This document shows, piece after piece, positions 1 to 6,826 of a stretch of DNA of 64,000 bases (position 1 is the first letter of the stretch; each line of letters opens with the position of its first letter). Made by a program: the position numbers and the translations under genes. The notes below the pieces were generated by a model. It had not been told where the DNA came from, did not search any database, and saw nothing but the letters and a program-made list of their open reading frames with translations. Source of the stretch: Cognatundibacterium curvum (GTDB lineage Bacteria; Pseudomonadota; Gammaproteobacteria; Burkholderiales; Burkholderiaceae_D); contig NZ_JACOGD010000004.1 in the NCBI RefSeq assembly GCF_014284235.1, positions 62,001 through 126,000 on the forward strand, in the 5' to 3' direction.

Positions 1-549
1 GAAAGGTTTTTTGAGTTTTCGATTAATGTCTTTTGTAAAAAGAACGCAATCACCAAGCAGGCTCTTGACGAAACATTTAAGCAAGTGTCAAAACAGTCCG
101 AGCGCCAGATTGGGGGCTTTCTTTTTCTTCATCTAATAACTTTTGGTAGCAACTACGCGCTCAGCAAGAGGATTCCAGAATTAAGGAACAAGGTAATCCA
201 TCAAGGCTACATACCAACGCCAGAAGAAGTAATAGATTTCGGAGAGCTAATCTATCAAGAAATCTACTCAATAACTCAACTCCTAAAATCCCGCATGCAA
301 AGCGAAATGCAGCAGGTCATCATGGATGACTTGCAATCAAAGAGCGAGAAAATCCCACCAGAAACACCCCGCGCCACATCTACTGGTGCAATGTTCTTTT
401 CTTTATCCATGGCCGAGCAAAAGAGAGACTTTCACGAGGCTCTTGCTTCTTACAAGGATGCTAAGGAAGTGATTTTTGGCTCCGTGCCATACATGAAATT
501 ACTTAACAAAGCAGTTTCGCTATATTCAAAATTGCGTGGTGGGGTATAA
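1..549 (+). CDS. HEPN-like cassette protein, 5' end outside window
   Basis: Reading frame 1 is open from the first base, so the gene begins upstream; a GTG at 85 is only an internal possible start. The visible 182 residues are mostly charged helices. The stretch RNKVIH, followed by a Gly and an acidic region and then DFGELIYQEI, matches the R-N-x3-H (R-x4-6-H) signature of HEPN-fold RNases, common in toxin-antitoxin, abortive-infection and CRISPR-associated proteins. No family name can be given from sequence alone. The stop codon TAA lies inside the left core of the attC-like site at 544, so this is the first visible cassette of the array. A role as RNase, toxin or defence factor is inference; it could be a non-catalytic HEPN protein. 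Confidence 0.7.
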   Translation, partial: ERFFEFSINVFCKKNAITKQALDETFKQVSKQSERQIGGFLFLHLITFGSNYALSKRIPELRNKVIHQGYIPTPEEVIDFGELIYQEIYSITQLLKSRMQSEMQQVIMDDLQSKSEKIPPETPRATSTGAMFFSLSMAEQKRDFHEALASYKDAKEVIFGSVPYMKLLNKAVSLYSKLRGGV

Positions 550-601
550 CCCATCATTCAAGCGGGATACCTAACGGCGTCCCTTAATTCAAACGTTTGC
601 G
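544..601 (+). other. attC-like site of cassette 1
   Basis: Left core GTATAAC at 544-550 overlaps the stop codon of the preceding gene. It is followed by TTCAAGCGGGA (556-566), a common L'' sequence of attC sites, whose GGGA pairs with TCCC at 579-582. The right core is GTTTGCG (595-601). It is closely similar in sequence to the site at 2152-2211, including the shared AAGCGGGA and GTTTGC blocks. The right core departs from the GTTRRRY consensus. Confidence 0.6.
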
Positions 602-621
602 CCATCACCGAGGAGGAAAAA

Positions 622-882
622 TTGGAAGGTCTAAGTGTCATCGTTATCATTGGCTTACTTGTCTATTTCGGATGGATTAAGCCACATCAAAACTGGCTTT
701 CCTGGCCTACGCTTGAACAGTACTGGTCGCGGCATCCTGAATGCCGCACAAACAATGGAGTTAAGTGCTACAACTGCGGGTCAAGAAGCACGAGACATTA
801 CGGTTGGAAAGTGAGATCCGATAATCGAAGAATTCACAAATGCAATCAATGCAGTACAGTTCTTTACCGAACCCAAGGCTAG
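622..882 (+). CDS. Membrane-anchored zinc-ribbon protein (cassette 2)
   Basis: The protein has 86 residues. It starts with TTG at 622, chosen because a perfect AGGAGGA ribosome-binding site lies five bases upstream (611-617). Residues about 4-18 form one hydrophobic membrane segment (LSVIVIIGLLVYFGWI). The C-terminal half carries two Cys-x2-Cys knuckles, YNCGSRSTRH preceded by C and KCNQCS, separated by about 20 mostly basic residues; this is a zinc-ribbon pattern like that of transposase or IS1-type zinc-finger domains. It probably sits in the inner membrane with a cytoplasmic zinc ribbon. No function can be assigned. It lies between two attC-like sites, so it is an independent cassette. Confidence 0.75.
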   Translation: MEGLSVIVIIGLLVYFGWIKPHQNWLSWPTLEQYWSRHPECRTNNGVKCYNCGSRSTRHYGWKVRSDNRRIHKCNQCSTVLYRTQG

Positions 883-898
883 TGCATATCAAAAAAAG

Positions 899-968
899 CG
901 CTAACCCTGCAGCTCAACCGGACGCTGCGCCATTATGCTGCGCAGCGCCAGTTAGCTCTACGTTAGGC
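899..968 (+). other. attC recombination site of cassette 2
   Basis: The best attC in the window. The left core CGCTAAC (899-905) and the exact-consensus right core GTTAGGC (962-968) enclose imperfect inverted repeats: AGCTCAAC on the left against GTTAGCT on the right, then GACGCTGCGC against GCGCAGCGCC around the loop CATTATGCT. The extra unpaired base typical of L'' is present. Recombination would occur between G962 and T963, and the next cassette starts there. Confidence 0.88.
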
Positions 969-976
969 ATATAAAG

Positions 977-1297
977 ATGAACCGCCTCGTTATATCTATT
1001 TTTATCGCGACCATTGCTGGTAGTGTGGCCGTCTGCCTTCTGCCGCCGCCGTGGCTCGCACCCTTGTCTGCGGTCGCAGCTATTTGTGCCGCCATCTTTG
1101 CCATCATCGTCAGAATCAAAACAAAGACCCAGCAGCCCTCTGCAAATCCTGTAGCCAGTGCTCTGCTATCGTTAGCCAATCTTCCTGAGCAACCTCTCGC
1201 TAAAGTCAGGAAGGGGTGGGCATTAACAATGTTTCTCACGTCAGCAGCATTTCTTATCTCGCTATGCCTCGCGGTTATTGTGCGTGCGAATACCTAA
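977..1297 (+). CDS. Small membrane protein (cassette 3)
   Basis: The protein has 106 residues and starts nine bases after the attC right core, with only a weak AAAG as ribosome-binding site. Three hydrophobic segments are visible: about residues 4-22, a second at 25-45 and a third near 83-102. The middle part (about 46-80) is polar and contains a Gln-rich TKTQQP stretch, then LANLPEQPLAKVRKG. No catalytic motif is seen and I do not recognise the family. Its TAA stop (1295-1297) sits inside the left half of the next attC-like element, as is usual for a cassette gene. Confidence 0.7.
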   Translation: MNRLVISIFIATIAGSVAVCLLPPPWLAPLSAVAAICAAIFAIIVRIKTKTQQPSANPVASALLSLANLPEQPLAKVRKGWALTMFLTSAAFLISLCLAVIVRANT

Positions 1298-1336
1298 GCC
1301 CAGGCTCATGGGACGCACCTCAGGTATACCTTAGGC
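1292..1336 (+). other. Degenerate attC-like element
   Basis: ACCTAAG (1292-1298) and CTTAGGC (1330-1336) are inverted copies but with AAG/CTT in place of the AAC/GTT of the core sites. The sequence GCTCATGGGACGC between them resembles the CAAGCGGGACGC block of the site at 2152. The stop codon of the preceding gene is inside the left half. The missing G at the cut position suggests an inactive or decayed site. Confidence 0.4.
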
Positions 1337-1604
1337 ATTGCAATGATTGAGTGAGTTTTCAGGCCACCAGTCAAAGCACTTTCCGAAAATTTTCCACTAG
1401 GTTCATCTGCACTTTCAACCCAAGCAATCTGCTCATGTTTGTTTCATTATTGCCAATCCCATTACCCCGCTTTACAATCAGCTATCATTTGTTATCGGGG
1501 GCAGTGCGTTATGTGTCATTGCTCAACAACCAGCCTAAAACATCATTTCTGCTGATTGCGTGCGGTGCCTGCTGAATTCAATCGTTAAAGTCCAAGGTGG
1601 GAAA
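1298..1604. other. Gene-poor stretch inside the cassette array
   Basis: About 300 bases without a convincing gene. A short frame (1351-1575) has no ribosome-binding site, no family features and an odd composition, so I treat it as noncoding. The stretch could be the long leader of the next gene, a gene-less cassette, or the remains of a decayed one. No clear complete attC was found between 1337 and 1604. Confidence 0.5.
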
Positions 1605-2150
1605 ATGGGTTATTTATCAAAAGCAATATTACTTTTACCATCCATAATTTCACTTTCGGCAAATGCCGACAGCGAATTAACCTTAAGTAAAGAATGTAAA
1701 AAAGCTGCACCTTTCGTTAAGAAATATGAGCACTTAAATTTGAAAGGTTATCAATGTGGAAATGAGATTCAGGACCTGAAGCGATTTAAGTTAAGTGGAT
1801 TAAAACTTCTCGCCGCACAGGCTCCTGACGAATATACAAGCAGCGCTTATTATACGAGCAATAAAATTTTTGATGGAGTTATCTCGTATCCAGAAGGTCC
1901 TAATGACACTTATGCTTTCGATACAAAAAATGGCCACTTTAGCTTTGGCGGCGGCTCGGATGAAAAGAGTTTAGCCGCAATAAAATACCCATCAAAGTTA
2001 GCGAAGGCTTGTAAATCAGGAGAGCTCAAGGCTAACGCTAAAATGAGAATCAAATTTGTACATGACGTTAAAGCGGACAACTGTCAGGAAGGCTCATGGG
2101 TATATGATTACGAGATTATTAGTGTTGGTAAGTATTCTTGCAGACCATAA
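1605..2150 (+). CDS. Secreted hypothetical protein (cassette)
   Basis: The protein has 181 residues. The ATG at 1605 is preferred over upstream in-frame codons because AGGTGG lies seven bases upstream and because translation then begins with a clean signal peptide: a Lys, then LLLPSIISLSANA, with likely cleavage after Ala-Asn-Ala. The mature part is hydrophilic, Lys- and Ser-rich, with four to five Cys residues (for example near residues 31, 51, 143, 163 and the C-terminus CRP) that could form disulfides in the periplasm. It is much AT-richer than the housekeeping genes to the right. No family is recognised. The gene stops two bases before an attC-like site. Confidence 0.75.
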   Translation: MGYLSKAILLLPSIISLSANADSELTLSKECKKAAPFVKKYEHLNLKGYQCGNEIQDLKRFKLSGLKLLAAQAPDEYTSSAYYTSNKIFDGVISYPEGPNDTYAFDTKNGHFSFGGGSDEKSLAAIKYPSKLAKACKSGELKANAKMRIKFVHDVKADNCQEGSWVYDYEIISVGKYSCRP

Positions 2151-2151
2151 A

Positions 2152-2211
2152 CTCTAACTCATTCATCAAGCGGGACGCGCTAAAGCACGCCCCTTATTTC
2201 AAAAGTTTGCC
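2152..2211 (+). other. attC-like site
   Basis: Left core CTCTAAC (2152-2158), L'' with TCAAGCGGGA (2165-2174), an imperfect hairpin GGGACGCGCT against AGCACGCCCC, and right core GTTTGCC (2205-2211). It shares most bases with the site at 544-601, which argues that both are real members of the same attC family of this integron. Confidence 0.65.
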
Positions 2212-2213
2212 AT

Positions 2214-2759
2214 ATGACTACACCTCATCTTGATCCTGTTCGACGAGAAGTCAGAGCACTGGAAGTTGATGCCCCTAAGAGGCCATGGCAAAAAGTGGGG
2301 GTGATTGCTGTCGGCGGCTTACGCACTATCGGCTTCGGTAGAAACTCTGAGCTTTTATTGGTCGTATCGAGTGCTGGTCGTGGCATCATTGATTGCACTA
2401 ACTGCACAAAAATTGCCCGGGATGATGCTGAGTATTATGACGGAGAAGAGTTTTTAGAGGCCAAAGGCATCGGGTCACTTGAAGGAAAAATTATTCGCGT
2501 GGCAGGAGTAATTGGGGGAGGGCTGCCAAACAACACACAAGATGGCTGGGCACTTGAAGTAGTCACACTTGATTGGCCGGAGCATGATGTTCTGCTAGTA
2601 GAGCCATTCTCAAGCATCTACGATTCGCTCTACGGCAAGCAAGCAAAGTTCAGGAAAATTGCCAGAGAATCCGAGCTAAGGGCGTTTGGCTTTTCTTACA
2701 CAGGCAAATCGCTGGTGATTGCTACATCCAGCGGCATTACTGTGTATTGGCGTACCTGA
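2214..2759 (+). CDS. Hypothetical cytoplasmic protein (last cassette)
   Basis: The protein has 181 residues and starts at an ATG only two bases after the attC right core, with no ribosome-binding site, which is common for cassette genes. The sequence looks soluble and beta-rich: VGVIAVGGLRTIGFG, LLLVVSSAGRGIIDC, then a Cys-x2-Cys (DCTNCTK), an acidic segment (DDAEYYDGEEF), IIRVAGVIGGGLPNN and a C-terminal SLVIATSSGITVYWRT. The repeated pattern of hydrophobic strands ending in Ser/Gly turns suggests a beta-sheet or propeller-like fold, but this is a guess. I do not recognise the family. No attC follows, so it is probably the terminal cassette. Confidence 0.7.
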   Translation: MTTPHLDPVRREVRALEVDAPKRPWQKVGVIAVGGLRTIGFGRNSELLLVVSSAGRGIIDCTNCTKIARDDAEYYDGEEFLEAKGIGSLEGKIIRVAGVIGGGLPNNTQDGWALEVVTLDWPEHDVLLVEPFSSIYDSLYGKQAKFRKIARESELRAFGFSYTGKSLVIATSSGITVYWRT

Positions 2760-3034
2760 GACTAGCAATTCCCTCGAGAGGTACGTTAAACGTTTGACCT
2801 CACATAAAGAATATGTTTCTGCAAACCTGCGCACCTCAAATCCCTCAATATCGCAACACCGGTGAGCTACAAAGCTGGAATGCCTGAAGATGTCGCCCAA
2901 CACGTGACTCCACCACACTGATTGTGGACGCTGGTGAAGCTTCCCACCGTGACACAGCAGCATGCGCTTAGTGCCTCGCTCCCCCCCCTACTCCGCTTCG
3001 TTCCTTAACGATGCAGGGAACTAACCCGCACAAC
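2760..3034. other. Boundary between cassette array and chromosome
   Basis: No gene is supported here. GTTAAAC at 2785-2791 fits the attC right-core consensus and is followed by a second GTTTGAC, but no matching left half or long hairpin was found, so at most a truncated site remains. A run of cytosines lies near 2980. The stretch ends at the stop codon of the conserved DUF924 gene. Confidence 0.45.
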
Positions 3035-3571
3035 TCAAAACGACGACCCCGGTTGCTGCAGGAAGCTGAGTTCTGCTTCGGTGGATGTGCGGTCCAGGAT
3101 GGCGTTGCGGTGAGGGTAGCGGCCGAACTGGTCGATGATGGCTTTGTGGCGTAGTTCGAACTGATAGGTGTTACCAAAAGCCAGTTCGCGATACAGGACT
3201 TCGGCGTCCTGATGCACGAGCGCGGATTCGCTGTGCATGTAAGGCAGGTAGGCGAAGCTGCGTTGCACCGGACTCAGTTCCTGTGTCATGCCGTTGCGCT
3301 GCATTTCCTGCGCCAGCACCAGTGCCATGCCATCCTGACTAAAGGCCAGCGGGGTGCCGCGATGGATGTTTCTGGAAAACTGATCGAGTACGATGATTTC
3401 TGCCAGTCGTCCCTGTGCATGTTCACGCCAGGACGCATATTCTGCGCGGCTGGCAGCTTGCCATACTGCGCCAAATTCCTGCGCGATGCGCTGATCCAGT
3501 GCGGCATCGACTTTCCACCAGTCGGCAGGCTGTAATTGTTCAAACCAAAAGTTCAGTATCTGTTGCCACAT
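3035..3571 (-). CDS. DUF924 family protein
   Basis: The protein has 178 residues. The ATG at 3571 is chosen because the protein then begins with the family-typical MWQQILNFWFEQLQP and an AGGA lies upstream; a longer frame adds a low-complexity head. The sequence contains the DUF924 hallmarks: WFEQ near the start, WWKVDAALDQRI, then IIVLDQFSRNIHRGTP, DGMALVLAQEM and the C-terminal HKAIIDQFGRYPHRN. Members are all-helical, TPR-like bacterial proteins of unknown function. It stands alone beside the cassette array and is transcribed towards it. Three copies of a 10-bp repeat (GTTGATGTTT-like, 3584-3613) lie directly upstream. Confidence 0.9.
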   Translation of the reverse strand: MWQQILNFWFEQLQPADWWKVDAALDQRIAQEFGAVWQAASRAEYASWREHAQGRLAEIIVLDQFSRNIHRGTPLAFSQDGMALVLAQEMQRNGMTQELSPVQRSFAYLPYMHSESALVHQDAEVLYRELAFGNTYQFELRHKAIIDQFGRYPHRNAILDRTSTEAELSFLQQPGSSF

Positions 3572-3648
3572 GGTGTTAGTCCTGTTGATGTTTATTGATG
3601 TTTGTTGATGTTGACCGTACTGGTGGGCCAGAGCTGGCTGAGTGCGGC

Positions 3649-4137
3649 TTAACGGAACTGGCTGAGCTGGCCTTGTGGCCCGGCGCAAGCGAGGCTGAAG
3701 AAGGCCTGACCATTGCTGGCGGTCAGTGATTCCTGCACCTCATTTTTCACCTCATTGTTCACTTCATTTTGTGCAGCTGCCGCTGCTGTGCCGCGCGTAG
3801 CCTGGCGCCGGTATTTGCCGATTAAGGAAGTCGCGATCAGGCTTTGCTGCGCATCTTTCAACACGCCTTGCACATGGCTGGATGAGACGGTACCGACGAA
3901 GTAGTTGGCGGGGGCTGCATTGTCTTCCACGCCGTTCAGCAAGCTGGCAGTGATGCGGTTGCCATCGCGTTGTATCAGCGCCCTGCCCTGGCTAAGCTGC
4001 CAGTTGGCGCCCGCGTCCGGCGTGCCCATCACATAGCTGCAGAGCGCAGTCTGCTGCTGTGCCTGTGCAGAACTGGGCAGACTCAGTGCTGGCAGTGCGA
4101 ACACTGCGATCACAGCGAAGAGCGCGGGGAATTTCAT
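3649..4137 (-). CDS. Exported hypothetical protein with NEV repeat
   Basis: The protein has 162 residues. The start at 4137 has AAGGA seven bases upstream and gives a clear signal peptide (Lys, then ALFAVIAVFALPALSLPSSAQA, cleavage after Ala-Gln-Ala). The mature part has two Cys residues (CSYVMG near residue 33 and LACAG near the end) that could pair in the periplasm. Near residues 122-137 there is a short repeat (NEVNNEVKNEVQE) after an Ala run. I do not recognise the family. It lies between lepB and DUF924 on the same strand and may be cotranscribed with lepB (46-base gap). Confidence 0.75.
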   Translation of the reverse strand: MKFPALFAVIAVFALPALSLPSSAQAQQQTALCSYVMGTPDAGANWQLSQGRALIQRDGNRITASLLNGVEDNAAPANYFVGTVSSSHVQGVLKDAQQSLIATSLIGKYRRQATRGTAAAAAQNEVNNEVKNEVQESLTASNGQAFFSLACAGPQGQLSQFR

Positions 4138-4182
4138 ACAGTTTCCTTTCAGGGCTGACAGCGCAGTGGTGCGCCGTCAGCT

Positions 4183-4866
4183 TTACAGTGCCGCGCCGAA
4201 GCGTTCCAGTCGCGGCAAATAATAGTGATCGCCATTCAGGGAAAACATCAGGCGCTTGACCTGGCCGGTGATCAGTTCGCGTTTTACCAGACCAATATAG
4301 CGTGAATCGCGGCTGTTATCGCGATTATCGCCCAACATCAGATACTGTCCCTGCGGTACGGTGACCGGACCAAAGCTGCGCATGGCGGGACGCTCAGGCA
4401 TGACGATGATGGAGTGATTCAGGCTGCTCAGCTGTTCGCGGAAGACCTGCTGTTCGCCTGCGTATTCGCGCTTAGGCGTGAGGTGATCGGGGCTGGTGGC
4501 AGACTGTGCTTCATAGCTGGCAGACTGGCCGTTGATGAACAGGCGCTCATCGCGCATTTCCACTACATCGCCGGGAATAGCGACCAGGCGCTTGACCAGG
4601 CGGGTGCCGTCTTCGGGCGAGGAAAAGGTCACGATATCACCACGCTGCGGATCAGCCAGGGGTTTGAGGATGACGTCGGTGAATGGCAGTTTCAGGTCAT
4701 AGGCGGTGCGGTCGCAAATCACGCGGTCGCCCTCAAGCAAGGTCGGATACATAGAGCTGGACGGCACCAGATAATAGTCAGCCAGCGCACTGCGCACCAG
4801 CACCATGCCCAGCATGAAGGCGATAAAGCCCTTGTTATCGGCAATCAGTTTTTTGAGTTTCAGCAT
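4183..4866 (-). CDS. lepB: Signal peptidase I
   Basis: The protein has 227 residues and removes Sec and Tat signal peptides at the outer face of the inner membrane. The ATG at 4866 is used because AGGAG lies just upstream; the frame runs further but the extra 32 residues look noncoding. One N-terminal membrane segment (about residues 14-30) precedes the catalytic Ser38 in PSSSMYPTL; the general-base Lys92 lies in LVKRLVAIPGD; the box GDNRDNSRDSRY is present. It is shorter than the E. coli enzyme (324 residues) and is not next to lepA and rnc, where the main lepB of beta-proteobacteria normally sits, so it may be a second signal peptidase. Confidence 0.93.
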   Translation of the reverse strand: MLKLKKLIADNKGFIAFMLGMVLVRSALADYYLVPSSSMYPTLLEGDRVICDRTAYDLKLPFTDVILKPLADPQRGDIVTFSSPEDGTRLVKRLVAIPGDVVEMRDERLFINGQSASYEAQSATSPDHLTPKREYAGEQQVFREQLSSLNHSIIVMPERPAMRSFGPVTVPQGQYLMLGDNRDNSRDSRYIGLVKRELITGQVKRLMFSLNGDHYYLPRLERFGAAL

Positions 4867-4960
4867 AAGAGGACTCCTGCAGGCGTTGAATGAGGCAGCG
4901 GCCAGCCCGTGTTTCCAGACATTTACACGAATACACGAATTGGCCCTGCTGCATACAGAC

Positions 4961-4994
4961 AAAAAAATACCCCGAAAGTTCGGGGTATTTTTTA
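4961..4994 (-). terminator. Rho-independent terminator of gapA
   Basis: ATACCCCGAA (4968-4977) pairs with TTCGGGGTAT (4979-4988), and on the minus strand a run of seven T residues follows. It lies just after the gapA stop codon and before lepB. Confidence 0.9.
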
Positions 4995-5012
4995 TTCATC
5001 TGAAACGCAGAA

Positions 5013-6026
<1,014 letters not shown>

Positions 6027-6099
6027 GGTTTTATCTCCAAAGGACTATTTACAACTATCAATAAACAACAAAAATCGTCTAGTCTGATGCGGCTGCAGG

Positions 6100-6159
6100 T
6101 TCTGCTGAATTTGCTGCTGAATTTGCTGCTGCAGATTCTGCTACAAGTTCTGCTACAAG
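6100..6159 (-). repeat. Degenerate 12-bp tandem repeat in gapA leader
   Basis: Read on the plus strand: TTTGCTGCTGAA at 6110-6121, a variant at 6122-6135, and two exact copies of TTCTGCTACAAG at 6136-6147 and 6148-6159, preceded by a partial unit at 6100-6109. On the minus strand the repeat lies inside a 53-codon frame (6184 down to 6023) whose peptide repeats TCSR/ICSS/KFSS four-residue units and whose TGA overlaps the gapA ATG. That frame has no good ribosome-binding site, so coding is uncertain. Confidence 0.6.
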
Positions 6160-6173
6160 TCTGGTACCACTGC

Positions 6174-6192
6174 GTCCCGGTCATGCCGGGAC
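6174..6192 (-). other. Hairpin downstream of GNAT gene
   Basis: GTCCCGG (6174-6180 region) and CCGGGAC form a seven-pair stem around TCATG. No T run follows, so it may be a transcript-stabilising or attenuating hairpin rather than a terminator. The same GTCCCGG stem occurs between hutU and hutH. Confidence 0.4.
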
Positions 6193-6208
6193 CGCATACA
6201 TCATCCTG

Positions 6209-6826
6209 TTAATGAATTGCTGCAGACGTCGGCATTGCCTGCACAGAGGCCAGCAGCACTGCCAGATCGCGCCAGCCATAGCCGCTTTCTTTCAGATCCA
6301 CGCCATCCCAGCTGAATTCCTGCTCCAGAATAAATTCCGCACCCAACTCTTCGTAAAAATTGCGCGCTACATTATTTCCGGAGATCAGCCACACTAACAG
6401 ATTCTGCGCACCTTGCGCCTGCAAAGTACGCGCAACCTTCTGCACCATACGGCGACCGATACCGGAGCGCTGCCAGGCCGGACGCAGATACACCGCGCTC
6501 AGTTCAGCAGTGAAGCCATGTTTGGCGCGCTCAAGCAACATGCCGGAAGCGAAGCCGATAATATGCCCTTCACTTTCCGCGACATACACACAGGCGCGGT
6601 CACCCGCTGTAGGCAAGGCTTCCAGCACTGTTTTCCAGTGCAGGAAGCTGTCCTCTATGCGCATTTCATCCAGATAGGAATCTGGAATCATGCCACGGTA
6701 GGTAGTCTGCCAGCTTTCCACCCGGACTGCGGCGATGGCTTCTGCGTCGGCGACTGTAGCACGACGCAGGCTGACTTCCTTGATACTGCTCATCATTTCC
6801 GACATAGTGTTCCTGACTTCCATCAT
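6209..6826 (-). CDS. GNAT-family N-acetyltransferase
   Basis: The protein has 205 residues and should transfer an acetyl group from acetyl-CoA to an amine substrate that cannot be named. The GNAT core is visible: the [15 protein letters not shown] entry helix typical of YitH/PhnO-type members, the strand [16 protein letters not shown], the [19 protein letters not shown] acetyl-CoA-binding loop (R/Q-x-x-G-x-G/A), and [13 protein letters not shown] near the end. The first ATG overlaps the tkt stop codon (ATGA), so translation is coupled to transketolase; later ATG codons at residues 2, 8 or 11 are also possible starts. A GTCCCGG/CCGGGAC hairpin lies just downstream. Confidence 0.85.
   Translation of the reverse strand: MMEVRNTMSEMMSSIKEVSLRRATVADAEAIAAVRVESWQTTYRGMIPDSYLDEMRIEDSFLHWKTVLEALPTAGDRACVYVAESEGHIIGFASGMLLERAKHGFTAELSAVYLRPAWQRSGIGRRMVQKVARTLQAQGAQNLLVWLISGNNVARNFYEELGAEFILEQEFSWDGVDLKESGYGWRDLAVLLASVQAMPTSAAIH

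Larger units (their letters stand above)
1..2800 (+). mobile_element. Integron gene-cassette array (distal part)
   Basis: Five short genes, all on the plus strand, unrelated to each other and AT-richer than the chromosome to the right, are separated by attC-like recombination sites at about 544-601, 899-968, 1292-1336 (degenerate) and 2152-2211. Genes start within a few bases to a few tens of bases after a site and stop codons sit in or next to the left core site, which is the normal layout of integron cassettes. Cassette orientation places the integrase gene and attI to the left, outside the window. The last gene (ends 2759) has no clear attC after it, so I place the array end near 2.8 kb, before the conserved DUF924 gene. 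Whether the array is mobile or a sedentary chromosomal integron cannot be decided here. Confidence 0.75.

Noticed and set aside
1351-1575. Short frame inside the cassette array
   Set aside because: No ribosome-binding site, starts with a non-ATG codon and has no protein-like features; treated as noncoding.
3584-3613. Three 10-bp GTTGATGTTT-like repeats before the DUF924 gene
   Set aside because: Too short and simple to claim function; noted only in the gene entry.
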